Below are positions 18,709-29,475 of a stretch of 64,000 bases of DNA, piece by piece. Every line of letters begins with the position of its first letter. Position 1 is the first letter of the stretch. The stretch spans positions 248,001 through 312,000 of the forward strand of contig NZ_JBITMQ010000007.1 of NCBI RefSeq assembly GCF_044466355.1, read 5' to 3'. Position numbers and translations under genes: made by a program. The notes below the pieces were generated by a model. It was not told the DNA's origin and ran no database searches. It saw only the letters and a program-made list of their open reading frames with translations. Origin of the DNA: Actinophytocola sp044466355. GTDB taxonomy: Bacteria; Actinomycetota; Actinomycetes; Mycobacteriales; Pseudonocardiaceae.

Positions 18709-21005
<2,297 letters not shown>

Positions 21006-21052
21006 CGGATCCGAACACAGGTTTGACGGCACCGGCCCGTACCATCACCGCC

Positions 21053-21550
21053 ATGACGGGTACGGCCCGCCCAGTGCTTGCCGCGCGAGGACGCCTCGCG
21101 CGGCTTGTCGCTGTGCTGGCTGTGCTCGCTGGTCTGGCGGTCGCCGTCGGGCTGCAGTGCACCGACGGGATGGCCATGCCCATGGCCCACGGTGCGACCT
21201 CGGCCGGCGCCTCGGCCCCGTGTGGTTCGCAGGCGGACATGACCGCGAGCCACCCCGAAGCAAGCGGCATGCCTGCGGACACGGGCCAGCTCGCGGCGGC
21301 GTGCCCGGTTCTCGGCGCTGCTGTAGCCCTCGCCAATGCGGATGAGGGTTCGTCGCGCTCGGGTGGCTTGGGCGGAGTGCTCGCGACCTGTCTGGCGTTC
21401 ATCCTCGCTGTTGTGGCCGCCATGGCGGTTCTGCGCCCCAGTCATTTCCGGGGTGTTGTTCGGATGCTGCGACCCGCCCGAGTAGCGGTGACCCGCGCGC
21501 TCCGGCCGCAGGCCCCGAGCCTCGCGGAACTCTGCTTGCTGCGGACGTAG
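21053..21550 (+). CDS. Small membrane protein, DUF6153-like
   Basis: This 165-aa protein has two hydrophobic helices (residues ~15-35 and ~105-125) separated by a Met/His/Ala-rich loop (MAMPMAHGAT, SHPEASGM) that could bind copper. The C-terminus ends SLAELCLLRT, which resembles the conserved tail of DUF6153 proteins found beside actinobacterial copper genes. It starts 47 bp after copA and is probably cotranscribed. Confidence 0.6.
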   Translation: MTGTARPVLAARGRLARLVAVLAVLAGLAVAVGLQCTDGMAMPMAHGATSAGASAPCGSQADMTASHPEASGMPADTGQLAAACPVLGAAVALANADEGSSRSGGLGGVLATCLAFILAVVAAMAVLRPSHFRGVVRMLRPARVAVTRALRPQAPSLAELCLLRT

Positions 21551-21670
21551 GAAGAGGTCTGCCCGCACCACGGCCCCGACCGTGGGCCGCGGGCGTTGCC
21601 ACGCGCTCCAGCACTTGTGCCTGGGGGCGTTCACCGACCCTTCTTCCCCCATTCTCCGCAGGAGGCTTTC

Positions 21671-22780
21671 GTGAATCTTGCCGCTGTCCTGGTCACCGGC
21701 CTGTTCGCCGGTGGCGTGTCGTGTGCCGCTGTGCAGGGCGGCCTGCTGACCGGGTTGATCACCCGCCAGAAGGCCGCAGCCGCCGAACCAGCGGCACCAC
21801 CGCGCCGCGCGAAAGGTCGAACCCGCCACGGCGGGACCGCGGTCCCTCGGGGCAAGCAGGCCGTCGCGACCGTCGAGCGGCGCAGTTGGCGTGCCCAGCT
21901 CGGCGACGATCTCGCCCCGGTCGGCGGGTTCCTGGCCGGCAAGCTCGTCTCGCACACCCTGCTCGGTGCGCTACTGGGTGCGCTCGGCAGCGCGGTCGAG
22001 CTCTCGGTCAGTGCTCGCACGTGGCTGCAGATCGGCGCCGGCGTGCTGATCATTGTGTTCGGGCTGGCTCAGCTCGGGGTGCCGGGCTTTCGCGGCATCG
22101 TGATCGAACCGCCGCTCTCCTGGATGAAGCTCGTGCGCAACCGCGCCCGCTCGCAGGCGGCGCTGGCCCCGGCACTGCTCGGGCTAGCCACGATCCTCAT
22201 CCCGTGTGGGGTGACCTTGTCGGTGGAGGCGCTCGCGCTGACCTCGGGTTCCGCCCTGGCCGGGGCGGCGACGATGGCGGTGTTCGTGCTCGGCACCGGC
22301 CCGCTGTTCGCGATCCTCGGCTACGCCGCCCGCAAGGCCGCCACCGCGTGGCGGGGCCGGCTGGCCGTGGTCACCGGCCTCGTGGTGCTGGCCATGGGGC
22401 TCTACACCCTCAACGGCGGCCTGGAACTCGCGGGATCGCCGTTGGCGGCCAGCCGGATCGCCCAGACCGTCGGGTTCTCCGAAGCTCCGGCCGACACCAC
22501 AGCGGCATCCACTATGGACGGACAGCAGACCGTGACGATCACCGCGAGCACCGGCTCCTACAGCCCGGAAAACGTCCAGGTGAAATCCGGGGTGCCGACC
22601 ACGCTGGTGGTCAAGTCCGACGGCGCGCAGGGCTGCATCCGGTCCTTCGTCATCCGCGACGAGCAAAAGATCCTGCCGGTCAACGGCGAAACCCGCATCG
22701 ATCTCGGTGTGCTCCAGCCTGGGCGGCTCGATTACGCCTGCGGCATGGGCATGTACACCGGCGTGATCACCATCGTCTGA
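21671..22780 (+). CDS. DsbD/TauE-like membrane protein fused to cupredoxin-like domain
   Basis: This 369-aa protein starts at GTG 21671 with CAGGAGG six bases upstream. Residues 1-~265 are polytopic with internal symmetry (VTGLFAGGVSCAAVQGGLL and LLGLATILIPCGVTLS), the signature of the sulfite exporter/UreH-like/DsbD transmembrane family, each half carrying a conserved Cys or Pro-Cys. The C-terminal ~95 residues are a cupredoxin-like domain with candidate metal residues in GAQGCIRSFVI and DYACGMGMYTG. It probably moves reductant or copper across the membrane. It is followed 13 bp later by an HMA chaperone. Confidence 0.8.
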   Translation: MNLAAVLVTGLFAGGVSCAAVQGGLLTGLITRQKAAAAEPAAPPRRAKGRTRHGGTAVPRGKQAVATVERRSWRAQLGDDLAPVGGFLAGKLVSHTLLGALLGALGSAVELSVSARTWLQIGAGVLIIVFGLAQLGVPGFRGIVIEPPLSWMKLVRNRARSQAALAPALLGLATILIPCGVTLSVEALALTSGSALAGAATMAVFVLGTGPLFAILGYAARKAATAWRGRLAVVTGLVVLAMGLYTLNGGLELAGSPLAASRIAQTVGFSEAPADTTAASTMDGQQTVTITASTGSYSPENVQVKSGVPTTLVVKSDGAQGCIRSFVIRDEQKILPVNGETRIDLGVLQPGRLDYACGMGMYTGVITIV

Positions 22781-22793
22781 ACAGGAGTCCACT

Positions 22794-23015
22794 GTGGCCA
22801 CTACGACACACGTCTTTGCCGTCGAGGGCATGCACTGCGGCAGCTGCGCCCTGCTCATCGACGACACCCTCGAAGACCTCCCCGGCGTGCACAGCACCCA
22901 GACCACCGTCAAGCAGGGGCGCAGCACGGTCGAGCTGGATCCGAGCCAGAGCAGTCCCGAGGACGTGATCGCCGCGATCGAAGAGCTCGGCTATCGCGCC
23001 GCACCGGTGTCATGA
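22794..23015 (+). CDS. Second HMA-domain metal chaperone
   Basis: This 73-aa protein has the metal site GMHCGSCAL (MxCxxC, with His between Met and Cys). The GTG at 22794 has AGGAG upstream. It follows the cupredoxin-fusion exporter and overlaps the thioredoxin gene by ATGA. Two HMA chaperones in one operon suggest separate partners (CopA and the DsbD-like exporter). Confidence 0.88.
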   Translation: MATTTHVFAVEGMHCGSCALLIDDTLEDLPGVHSTQTTVKQGRSTVELDPSQSSPEDVIAAIEELGYRAAPVS

Positions 23016-23659
23016 GCCGGTGGGCGCGCTGGATGCTGGTGGCGCTCGTGCTGGTGCTGGCCGGGGTGATCGCCCTGTGGCCCCGCACCGACGAAGCCAG
23101 GGACCGCGGCGCTGCCCTGCCCAGCGTGCCCACCCGGCCGGCGCCCGATCTCGCCGCGCTCCGTGCCGCTGCCGCGCTGCGCCCGTGCCCACAGCCCAGC
23201 CCCGACGCTTCGGCCCGCGGGCCGCTGGCAGGTGTGACGGCCATCTGCCTGGGCGAAGGCTCCGCCGTCGACCTCGGTGCCGTGCTGGCCGGGCGCCCCG
23301 CGCTGATCAACGTCTGGGCGAGTTGGTGCCAGCCCTGCCGTGAGGAGCTTCCCGTCCTGGAGGCGTATGCGACCTCGTCGGACGCGGTGGCGGTGCTCGG
23401 CGTGCAGGTGCAGAGCGACCCGGCCGACGGCTTGGACCTGCTCGCGAGCCTGGGCGTGCACTTCCCCTCGGTGCACGACGGCGACGGTGCCGTGGGCAAG
23501 GCGCTGCAGCTGCCGAAGTACCTGCCGGTCAGCTACGTGGTGCGGCCCGACGGCACAGTCCACCGGGTCGACCCGCCCAAGCCCTTCACCTCGACGGATC
23601 AGGTCAGGGCCGCCGTGCAGCGGTACCTGGCAGGAGGACAACCCGACCATGGCAACTGA
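23012..23659 (+). CDS. Membrane-anchored thioredoxin-like protein (TlpA/ResA type)
   Basis: This 215-aa protein has an N-terminal signal anchor (~6-24) and a TlpA-like thioredoxin fold with active site NVWASWCQPCREELP. cis-Pro is in PVSYVV. It probably reduces disulfides of extracytoplasmic copper proteins or cytochrome/cupro-enzyme assembly factors. Its start overlaps the HMA stop, and its end overlaps the DUF305 gene start by 11 bp. Confidence 0.88.
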   Translation: MSRWARWMLVALVLVLAGVIALWPRTDEARDRGAALPSVPTRPAPDLAALRAAAALRPCPQPSPDASARGPLAGVTAICLGEGSAVDLGAVLAGRPALINVWASWCQPCREELPVLEAYATSSDAVAVLGVQVQSDPADGLDLLASLGVHFPSVHDGDGAVGKALQLPKYLPVSYVVRPDGTVHRVDPPKPFTSTDQVRAAVQRYLAGGQPDHGN

Positions 23660-24404
23660 GTTGGCAACTGAGACGCAGGACAGTTCCGCCGAAACCTCGG
23701 ATACGGAGGAATCCGAGGAACTCGACGACGCCACCGGCCGACACGGCACTGGCGTCAGGGTGCTGGTGGCCACCGCGGCGGCGCTGGTGTTCCTGTTGGT
23801 CGGCGCTACGGGCGGAATGTTGATCACGCTGTCGAGCATCGACCAGAACGCAACGCCGACAGCCGACTCGGTTGATGTCGGTTTCTCCCAGGACATGTCG
23901 GTACACCACCTGCAAGCGGTGACGATGGCCGGTGTAGCGCGGGAGCGCAGCACCGACCCGGCGATCAGAACGTTGGCCTTCGACATCGAGTCCACCCAGC
24001 AAGGCCAGGTCGGCATGATGTCCGGCTGGATCACCCTGTGGAACCAGCCCACGCTGCCGGCCGGGTCGTACATGGCCTGGATGACCGGCCCGGCAACCCA
24101 CGGCCACGGCGGGACGACGAGCGCGGCGGTGGCGAGCGGCGGAGTGAGGATCATGCCGGGTATAGCGACACAGCAGGAACTCACCAGGCTGCGATCGCTG
24201 TCCGGCCGCGAGCTCGACGTGTACTTCCTGCAACTGGTGCTGCGCCATCACGCGGGCGGGGCGCCGATGGCCCAGTACGCCGCCGAACGCGCCAGCCAAC
24301 CCGCAGTGCGTGCGCTCGCGGACAGCATCCTGAAGTCCCAGTCCGCGGAAATGGACACCATCAAGTCGATGCTCGCCCAACGCGGTGCGGCGCCGTTGCC
24401 CTAG
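23649..24404 (+). CDS. DUF305-family membrane-anchored protein
   Basis: This 251-aa protein has an acidic cytoplasmic N-terminus, one membrane helix (~38-60) and two copies of the DUF305 helical unit, with conserved Met/His (FSQDMSVHHLQAVTMA and LVLRHHAGGAPMAQYA). DUF305 proteins are ferritin-like bundles common in copper-resistance islands and often secreted; metal binding by the HH/M residues is plausible. It ends the rightward copper operon and overlaps the convergent CopC gene by four bp. Confidence 0.85.
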   Translation: MATELATETQDSSAETSDTEESEELDDATGRHGTGVRVLVATAAALVFLLVGATGGMLITLSSIDQNATPTADSVDVGFSQDMSVHHLQAVTMAGVARERSTDPAIRTLAFDIESTQQGQVGMMSGWITLWNQPTLPAGSYMAWMTGPATHGHGGTTSAAVASGGVRIMPGIATQQELTRLRSLSGRELDVYFLQLVLRHHAGGAPMAQYAAERASQPAVRALADSILKSQSAEMDTIKSMLAQRGAAPLP

Positions 24405-24949
24405 GAGTCGGTCGACCGCCCCATGCGCAGGGCGATGACCAGCCCGATGCCGAGCAGAACGACAGCGCCGACGATCCACGGCCAGACCGGTGTTCCACCG
24501 CCGTCGGTCCCGACATCGGCTTGCGGAGCTTGCGTGGTCGGCGCCGGCTGAGGCGCCTGGCTCAGTGCCGTTGCGGTGGCGGTGACCGGGCCGGTGAGCG
24601 TGAAGCGCACGGTTCCACTGACCGGGTGGCCGTCGGCGGACAGGACGCGGTAGCCGATCGTGTACTGCCCGGCCGGCCCGGCTTGCCGCACCGGCACGGT
24701 GAGCACGGTGTTGTTGAGGGCGGGCTGGCCGAGTGTCCACTGTGAACTGTCTGAACCGGTCACCGTGATCGTGCTGAATCCTGCCTGGAGCGGCTCGTTG
24801 AAGGTGAGCTGAAGCTGTTGCGGCGCCACGGGAAGCGACGCTCCCTCGGCCGGGCTGCTTCCGATCAGCTGGGTGTGCGCCCACGCGGGGCTGGGGACGC
24901 CCAGCATGGTCAGCGCGGCGAGCAGCACGACGGCGGACATGCGTCTCAC
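24401..24949 (-). CDS. CopC-domain copper-binding protein with C-terminal membrane anchor
   Basis: This 182-aa exported protein has a signal peptide ending AWA and a mature start HTQLIGSSPAEGASLP. The first His of CopC proteins is a Cu(II) ligand. The Ig-like CopC domain ends in LSADGHPVSGTVRFTL, with the second conserved His. A Thr/Pro/Gln linker and one C-terminal helix (PWIVGAVVLLGIGLVIAL) follow. GTG 24949 is chosen for GGAGGAG seven bases upstream; ATG 24940 is an alternative. It is last of the leftward TlpA-CcdA-CopC operon. Confidence 0.9.
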   Translation of the reverse strand: MRRMSAVVLLAALTMLGVPSPAWAHTQLIGSSPAEGASLPVAPQQLQLTFNEPLQAGFSTITVTGSDSSQWTLGQPALNNTVLTVPVRQAGPAGQYTIGYRVLSADGHPVSGTVRFTLTGPVTATATALSQAPQPAPTTQAPQADVGTDGGGTPVWPWIVGAVVLLGIGLVIALRMGRSTDS

Positions 24950-24978
24950 AGTGTGGCTCCTCCGACTCGTCGACACGG

Positions 24979-25764
24979 TCAGATCGGGATGGTGAATCCG
25001 GAGATGGGGCCGCGCAGCCAGGCGATCACCTCTCCCCACAGGCCGGTGACGAGCGCGATGCCGATGGCGATCAGGAAGACTCCGCCCGCCTGCTGGATGC
25101 GTCGGATGTGGCGGCGCAGCCAGCCCATGGCGTTCACCGCCCACCGGGCGCCCACGGCGAGCAGCAGGAACGGCAGGCCGAGCCCCAGGCAGTAGGCCGC
25201 GATCAGCAGCAGGCCGCGCCAGGTGGTGGGGCCGACCTGGGTGCCGCTGGCCAGGGCGATGACCCCGGCCAGCGTCGGGCCGAGACACGGTGTCCAGCCC
25301 AGGCCGTACACCGCGCCGAGCAGCGGCGCGCCCCACAGGCCGTCGCGCGGCGTGTGCCGCAGCTTCATTCCGCGCTGCAGCACGGGCACAGCGCCGAGGA
25401 ACACCAGCCCCATGGCGATGGTGACCACGCCGCCGACGCGTTGCAGCAGTTGCTCGTTTTCCAGCAGCGCGTCCGACAGGCCGAGCACGGCCATGGTCGC
25501 GGCGGTGAACACCACGGTGAACCCGAGCACGAACAACAGAGCCGCGCCCGCGACCCGCCACCGCCCCTGTGCCCGGCGCGTCGCCCCGCCCTCGGCGGGG
25601 GTGACGGGCGGTGGCTCGGCGCCGACCAGGCCGGCCAGGTAGGCGAGGTAGCCGGGGACCAGCGGCAGGCAGCACGGGGAGGCGAAGGACACCGTGCCGG
25701 CGGTGATCGCCAGCAGGGCGGCCAGCAGTAGCGGGCCGGAGATGGCCAGGTCGGTCAGGTTCAC
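24979..25764 (-). CDS. Cytochrome c biogenesis protein CcdA-type thiol transporter
   Basis: This 261-aa six-helix membrane protein has the CcdA motifs SFASPCCLPLVPGYLAYL and GWTPCLGPTLAG; the two Cys carry electrons from cytoplasmic thioredoxin to exported thiol proteins. GTG 25764 overlaps the stop of the TlpA-like gene (GTGA), so the pair acts together. The CopC gene follows 29 bp downstream. Confidence 0.9.
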   Translation of the reverse strand: MNLTDLAISGPLLLAALLAITAGTVSFASPCCLPLVPGYLAYLAGLVGAEPPPVTPAEGGATRRAQGRWRVAGAALLFVLGFTVVFTAATMAVLGLSDALLENEQLLQRVGGVVTIAMGLVFLGAVPVLQRGMKLRHTPRDGLWGAPLLGAVYGLGWTPCLGPTLAGVIALASGTQVGPTTWRGLLLIAAYCLGLGLPFLLLAVGARWAVNAMGWLRRHIRRIQQAGGVFLIAIGIALVTGLWGEVIAWLRGPISGFTIPI

Positions 25765-26378
25765 GCGGACGGTCCTTCGGAAGCGGCTGGTTCGGCGGCG
25801 ATGCGTTGTACGACGGGCAGCAGGTCGGTGTCGAGCAGGGCGGTGAGGAAGATCGCGGCCACCCGGTGCTGGCGGTCGAGCACGATCGTGGAGGGCACCA
25901 CGCTGCGCGGATAGCCCTTCAACGCCAGCAAGGAACGGCCCGGCGGGTCGTAGATCGAGGGGTAGGTGACGCCGCGGTCGCGCACGAAGTCCTGCGGTGC
26001 GCTGCGATTCTCGTCGCGGACGTCGATGCCGAGGAACTGGACCCCGGAGTCCTTGGTCTGGTCGTACACGCGTTGCAGGTGGGGCATTTCGGCGCGGCAG
26101 GGCCCGCACCACGAGCCCCAGATGTTGAGCACGACGACCTTGCCGGCGTAGTCCGACAGCCGGATCTGCTTGCCCTCCTGCAGCAGGTCCTCGCCCGACA
26201 GTCCCTGGATCGTGCCGCGGGTCTGAGGAGGGTCGTAGAAGATCCGCGTCTGGCCGCCCGGCGAGACGAACTCGAAACTGCTGCCCTGGGACACCGCGTC
26301 TGTGCCCGTGCCGCACCCGGTCAGCGTCAGCAGTGCGGTCACGGCCAGCAGGGCCCAGGAACGGATCGGACGGCCCAC
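25761..26378 (-). CDS. Lipoprotein thioredoxin (TlpA/ResA-like)
   Basis: This ~205-aa lipoprotein has a signal sequence with lipobox LTLTGC and a thioredoxin fold with active site NIWGSWCGPCRAEMP, a central insertion typical of TlpA/ResA, and cis-Pro in VVPSTIVLD. AAGGAG five bases before GTG 26378 favours that start; GTG 26384 is an alternative. It heads the leftward operon, with a CTACG-N9-CGTAG operator about 26 bp upstream. It probably receives electrons from the coupled CcdA. Confidence 0.9.
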   Translation of the reverse strand: MGRPIRSWALLAVTALLTLTGCGTGTDAVSQGSSFEFVSPGGQTRIFYDPPQTRGTIQGLSGEDLLQEGKQIRLSDYAGKVVVLNIWGSWCGPCRAEMPHLQRVYDQTKDSGVQFLGIDVRDENRSAPQDFVRDRGVTYPSIYDPPGRSLLALKGYPRSVVPSTIVLDRQHRVAAIFLTALLDTDLLPVVQRIAAEPAASEGPSA

Positions 26379-26403
26379 GCCCACTCCTTCCCTCAGCCGA
26401 CTA

Positions 26404-26422
26404 CTACGTACCTACGCCGTAG
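26404..26422. promoter_or_regulatory. BlaI/CopY-type operator, site 1 (TlpA-CcdA-CopC promoter)
   Basis: The inverted repeat CTACGTACCTACGCCGTAG has arms CTACG/CGTAG and a nine-base spacer. An outer CTACTA/TAGTAG pair spans 26401-26430. Three other sites with the same arms and spacer occur in this window at metal-island promoters. It lies just upstream of the thioredoxin lipoprotein start and just after the cyclodipeptide synthase stop. Confidence 0.8.
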
Positions 26423-26423
26423 A

Positions 26424-27158
26424 TTAGTAGGTTGCGGCTGCCTGTTCGGATAGGGCCTGGGTAAGCACGGCGAAGCCTTGACCCGTTGCGGGTTGCCAAG
26501 CGAGTTTGCCGCCGTAGAACTGGTGCAGGAACGGGATGCACTGGTGGTAGCAGAACACCGAGGACGTGGCACCGACGATGCCGCCGGTGTCAGCGAACAG
26601 CGGGAGTTCGGTCAGCAGGTAATGGGCAGCGGTGCGCAGTTGGTCGGTCGAGGGTTCGGCGCCCGGTGGCAGGCGTTTGTCCAGCACCCAGCGAGACGCT
26701 TCCAAGCAGGCTGTCCGGAAGCCGGGGTCGCGGTCGAACAGCCGCTGCGCCTCGCCGAGCAGCCGGCGATACCGTCGATTGGCATCCAGCTCCGACCATC
26801 CGAGAATCAACCGATCCGGCTTGCTCACACCCAGTTCGGTGAGTGCACGGACGATCTTGTTGCGCAGGTACTGGCCCTGGCAGCGGGCCTTGTGCGTGGC
26901 TCGCTCCCGTGGATACCCGAGTGCCTCCAAGGTGTAGGCGGCCGGTGCGTCCGGGACGAAGAAGTGCACCGTCCCGAACTCGCCGAGTCCCCAGCGCGCC
27001 AACTCGGTGATGCGCTCGGTGGTGAAGTAGCCGTTGAACGGGCTGATCCCGAAACACGCGTGTGTTCGGTGGGTCAAGGGTTGCCGGCAGTGGATCGACA
27101 GTGGCCGGGCATGGAAGGGCAACGTTGCGCCTTTCGACGATCGAGGGGTACACGGCAC
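26424..27158 (-). CDS. Cyclodipeptide synthase (tRNA-dependent)
   Basis: This ~244-aa protein matches the cyclodipeptide synthase family, which makes diketopiperazines from two aminoacyl-tRNAs. The nucleophile motif is GISPFNGYF (Ser39 here, with Asn at +3). The helical basic region reads YTLEALGYP, then THKARCQGQYLRNKI, as in other members. The catalytic Y-x3-E pair is YLLTE, and VFCYHQ follows 20 residues after that Glu. If the usual AlbC alignment holds, the residue after the conserved Tyr is His rather than Gln (NYQ) or Pro (XYP). The N-terminal ~15 residues are uncertain; a TTG with GAAAGG upstream is another start. It sits alone inside the copper island, between two shared operators. 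Confidence 0.82.
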   Translation of the reverse strand: MPCTPRSSKGATLPFHARPLSIHCRQPLTHRTHACFGISPFNGYFTTERITELARWGLGEFGTVHFFVPDAPAAYTLEALGYPRERATHKARCQGQYLRNKIVRALTELGVSKPDRLILGWSELDANRRYRRLLGEAQRLFDRDPGFRTACLEASRWVLDKRLPPGAEPSTDQLRTAAHYLLTELPLFADTGGIVGATSSVFCYHQCIPFLHQFYGGKLAWQPATGQGFAVLTQALSEQAAATY

Positions 27159-27269
27159 CGCCGGGAGCGAGCGGCCCTGCCGGCGTCAGCTCGACCAGGA
27201 TGAACCTTCCAGTGCGCTGGAATGTCAAGCGGTGAGTGGTCGTGCGGTCACGTGACGTGCGCTACTTGT

Positions 27270-27288
27270 CTACGTATCTGCTGCGTAG
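27270..27288. promoter_or_regulatory. BlaI/CopY-type operator, site 2 (cyclodipeptide synthase / methyltransferase gap)
   Basis: The inverted repeat CTACGTATCTGCTGCGTAG has the same CTACG-N9-CGTAG form as site 1. It is in the 200-bp divergent region, about 112 bp from the cyclodipeptide synthase start and 73 bp from the methyltransferase start, so it could control either or both. Confidence 0.75.
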
Positions 27289-27360
27289 ATTGGTTGTCGT
27301 AGGGGCCCCTGCCGTGAACGGCGTGATGAGCGCGACGATGCTGTCGGAGGGATCGAATCC

Positions 27361-28002
27361 GTGAGTGACCTGTCAGCCTTCCAACATCCGCGGTTTGCCC
27401 GGATGTACGAGCGGATCAGCCGCGAGTCGGAGCAGCGCGGCACCGCGGACTATCGCGATCGGGCTCTGGCGGGCCTGTCCGGGCGCGTGATCGAGATCGG
27501 TGCGGGCAACGGGCTGAACTTCGCCCACTACCCGGACACGGTCACCGAGGTGATGGCGGTGGAGCCCGAGGACCGGCTGCGCGCCCTCGCGGAGAAAGCC
27601 GCCGAGCACGCGCCGGTACCGGTGCGGGTCGTGCCCGGCCACGCCAACGCCCTGCCGGTCGAGGACAACAGTCTCGATGCCGCGGTCGCCTCGCTCGTGC
27701 TGTGCTCGGTGCCCGACGTCGGCGGAGCGCTCGTCGAGATCCGCCGGGTCCTCCGGCCGGGCGGCGAGCTGCGCTTCTTCGAGCACGTCCGGTCAGCCAA
27801 GCCGTGGTTCGGCCTGCTGCAGGACGCCATTACGCCGCTTTGGTCGCGGGCGGGCGGCGGCTGCCACCTCAACCGGGACACCGCCGCAGCTATCCGGGCG
27901 GCGGGCTTCGACATCGACGAGCTCGACCGGTTCTCCTACGCGCCGCTGCGGTGGGTTCCGGCGCACGCCCACATCCTCGGCCGCGCCCACCCGGTGCGCT
28001 GA
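27361..28002 (+). CDS. Class I SAM-dependent methyltransferase
   Basis: This 213-aa methyltransferase has motif I VIEIGAGNGLNFAHYP, an acidic residue after strand 2 (VEPED), motif IV around DAAVASLVLCSVPD and post-motif RVLRPGGELRFFEHV. It is of the UbiE/Methyltransf_11 class. GTG 27361 has GGAGGG about ten bases upstream. It is often seen beside copper genes in actinobacteria. Here it could also act on a cyclodipeptide, as diketopiperazine methyltransferases do, given the divergent synthase; the substrate is unknown. Confidence 0.8.
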   Translation: MSDLSAFQHPRFARMYERISRESEQRGTADYRDRALAGLSGRVIEIGAGNGLNFAHYPDTVTEVMAVEPEDRLRALAEKAAEHAPVPVRVVPGHANALPVEDNSLDAAVASLVLCSVPDVGGALVEIRRVLRPGGELRFFEHVRSAKPWFGLLQDAITPLWSRAGGGCHLNRDTAAAIRAAGFDIDELDRFSYAPLRWVPAHAHILGRAHPVR

Positions 28003-28011
28003 GCGAAGAGG

Positions 28012-28974
28012 TCAGCCACCCAGCGGGTCACACATCGCGAAGCCGGCCGCGGTGAGCAGCACGGTGACCAATGGGCCGACGACCAGCAGTGCCGACAGCG
28101 CGGTCAGCAGCAGACGTGCCCGCATCCGGTCGACCGGGCCGGGTGGCGCGGCTAGGCGCTGGGCACGGGTGAGCACGCCGACGCCGGTGGCCCCGAGCGC
28201 ACCGCGCGGGATCGGGGCGGCGTCGGACAGGGCGAGCAGGGCGCCGAGGAGCGTGCGGGATCCGTGGGTGCGGGCTGCGGCGTCGTCGGCGCACATCTCC
28301 AGCAACCGGGCGACCTCGGCCGCGCCGGTGGTGAACAGCTCGATCCGGGGCAGGATCGCGGCCATCCCGCGCACGACGGCGAGGATCAGGTGGTGCCGTC
28401 CGGCCAGGTGGGCGCGTTCGTGGCAGAGCACCGCGTCGAGGTGGGGCTCGTTGAGCGCGTCCAGTGCCGCGCTGGTGACCACGATTGTGTGCGGCCGTCC
28501 GGCGACGCAGTATGCGGCCCGTTCGGGCGCGTCGAGGACCACCGCCTCCAGTCCGGCCACGTGTCGCCCGGCCAGGCGAGCCATCCGGGCGTGCTCGTGG
28601 GTGCTGGCCCGCGCCCGAAGCAGTGACCGTGCCAGCCGCCAGGCCAGCCGGCCCAGCGCCGCGGCGGCCAGTGCGGCGAGCACGAGCAGGCCGATCTGGA
28701 CGAGCACGCCGTACCGGCCGAGGGTGCCCTGCTGCAGCATCGCGAAGCAGGCGCTGACCACCGTGTCGCCCGGCTGGGTCCAGTCCCGGACGAGCTCGCC
28801 GGCCAGGAACCCGGCGGCGACCGCCCACGACGCCACGACGCTGCCGATCGCGACCAGCCACACCGTCACGCCGAGTCGCGGCGCCACCCCGGTGCGGGCC
28901 AGCCTGGTCAGCAGGCCGGGGCCGAGCACCACGACGGCGAAGCTGTAGAGCAGCAGGCAGGCCGCGACACTCAT
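28012..28974 (-). CDS. M56-family membrane metalloprotease (BlaR1/MecR1-like, short)
   Basis: This 320-aa membrane protein has several helices and a zinc-protease site CHERAHLAGRHH (HExxH), with the downstream Glu in LLEMCADDAA. It lacks the extracellular penicillin-sensor domain of BlaR1. Its ATG overlaps the stop of the blaI-like repressor (ATGA). In this family the protease inactivates or triggers loss of the repressor; here the signal is more likely metal or thiol stress than beta-lactam, which is an inference from the regulon. Confidence 0.9.
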   Translation of the reverse strand: MSVAACLLLYSFAVVVLGPGLLTRLARTGVAPRLGVTVWLVAIGSVVASWAVAAGFLAGELVRDWTQPGDTVVSACFAMLQQGTLGRYGVLVQIGLLVLAALAAAALGRLAWRLARSLLRARASTHEHARMARLAGRHVAGLEAVVLDAPERAAYCVAGRPHTIVVTSAALDALNEPHLDAVLCHERAHLAGRHHLILAVVRGMAAILPRIELFTTGAAEVARLLEMCADDAAARTHGSRTLLGALLALSDAAPIPRGALGATGVGVLTRAQRLAAPPGPVDRMRARLLLTALSALLVVGPLVTVLLTAAGFAMCDPLGG

Positions 28975-29342
28975 TCCGCCTCCCCGGTCGAGGCCAGACG
29001 CCGCAGCGCCCCCTTCAGCGTGGCGGACTCCTCGTCGGTCATCTGCGCCAGGAAGTGGGTCAGCACGAGATCGGAGTTCCCGCCCGAGGTCATCGCGTCC
29101 CGCATCAGCCGGGCGCTGTACTCCTCCCGCGTCAGCGTAGGCCAGTAGAGGTACGCCTTGCCCTGGCGTTCCCGGTCCAGCCAGCCCTTGCGGTGCAGGT
29201 TGTCCATCGTGGACATGACCGTGGTGTAGGCGATGTCCCGCTCGGTACGCAACTCGTCGAACACCTCGCGCACCGTGGTCTTGCCCTCGCGGCTCCACAG
29301 GCGGTCGATCACCACCGCCTCCAGGTCCCCGAACCCGCGCAC
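28971..29342 (-). CDS. BlaI/MecI/CopY-family transcriptional repressor
   Basis: This ~123-aa winged-helix repressor begins VRGFGDLEAVVIDRLWS and has the recognition region TVREVFDELRTERDIAYTTVMSTMDNL, followed by the dimerisation helices. GTG 29342 has AGGAGG four bases upstream; ATG 29357 is an alternative. It pairs with the M56 protease. Four copies of CTACG-N9-CGTAG in this island, one 134 bp upstream of this gene, are the best candidates for its binding sites. No CopY-type CxCx4CxC copper hook is present, so sensing is probably through the protease. Confidence 0.9.
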   Translation of the reverse strand: MRGFGDLEAVVIDRLWSREGKTTVREVFDELRTERDIAYTTVMSTMDNLHRKGWLDRERQGKAYLYWPTLTREEYSARLMRDAMTSGGNSDLVLTHFLAQMTDEESATLKGALRRLASTGEAE

Positions 29343-29475
29343 ACCGCCTCCTGACATTCGTCTCGCCCATCCCAGCCTACGGCGCTGGGGCACGTGATCC
29401 GTCTCCGCTGGTCACCAGCCGGTCACCACGGGAGCGGATCGGTGCAACAGCGACCACACACCACCAAGCTACTAT

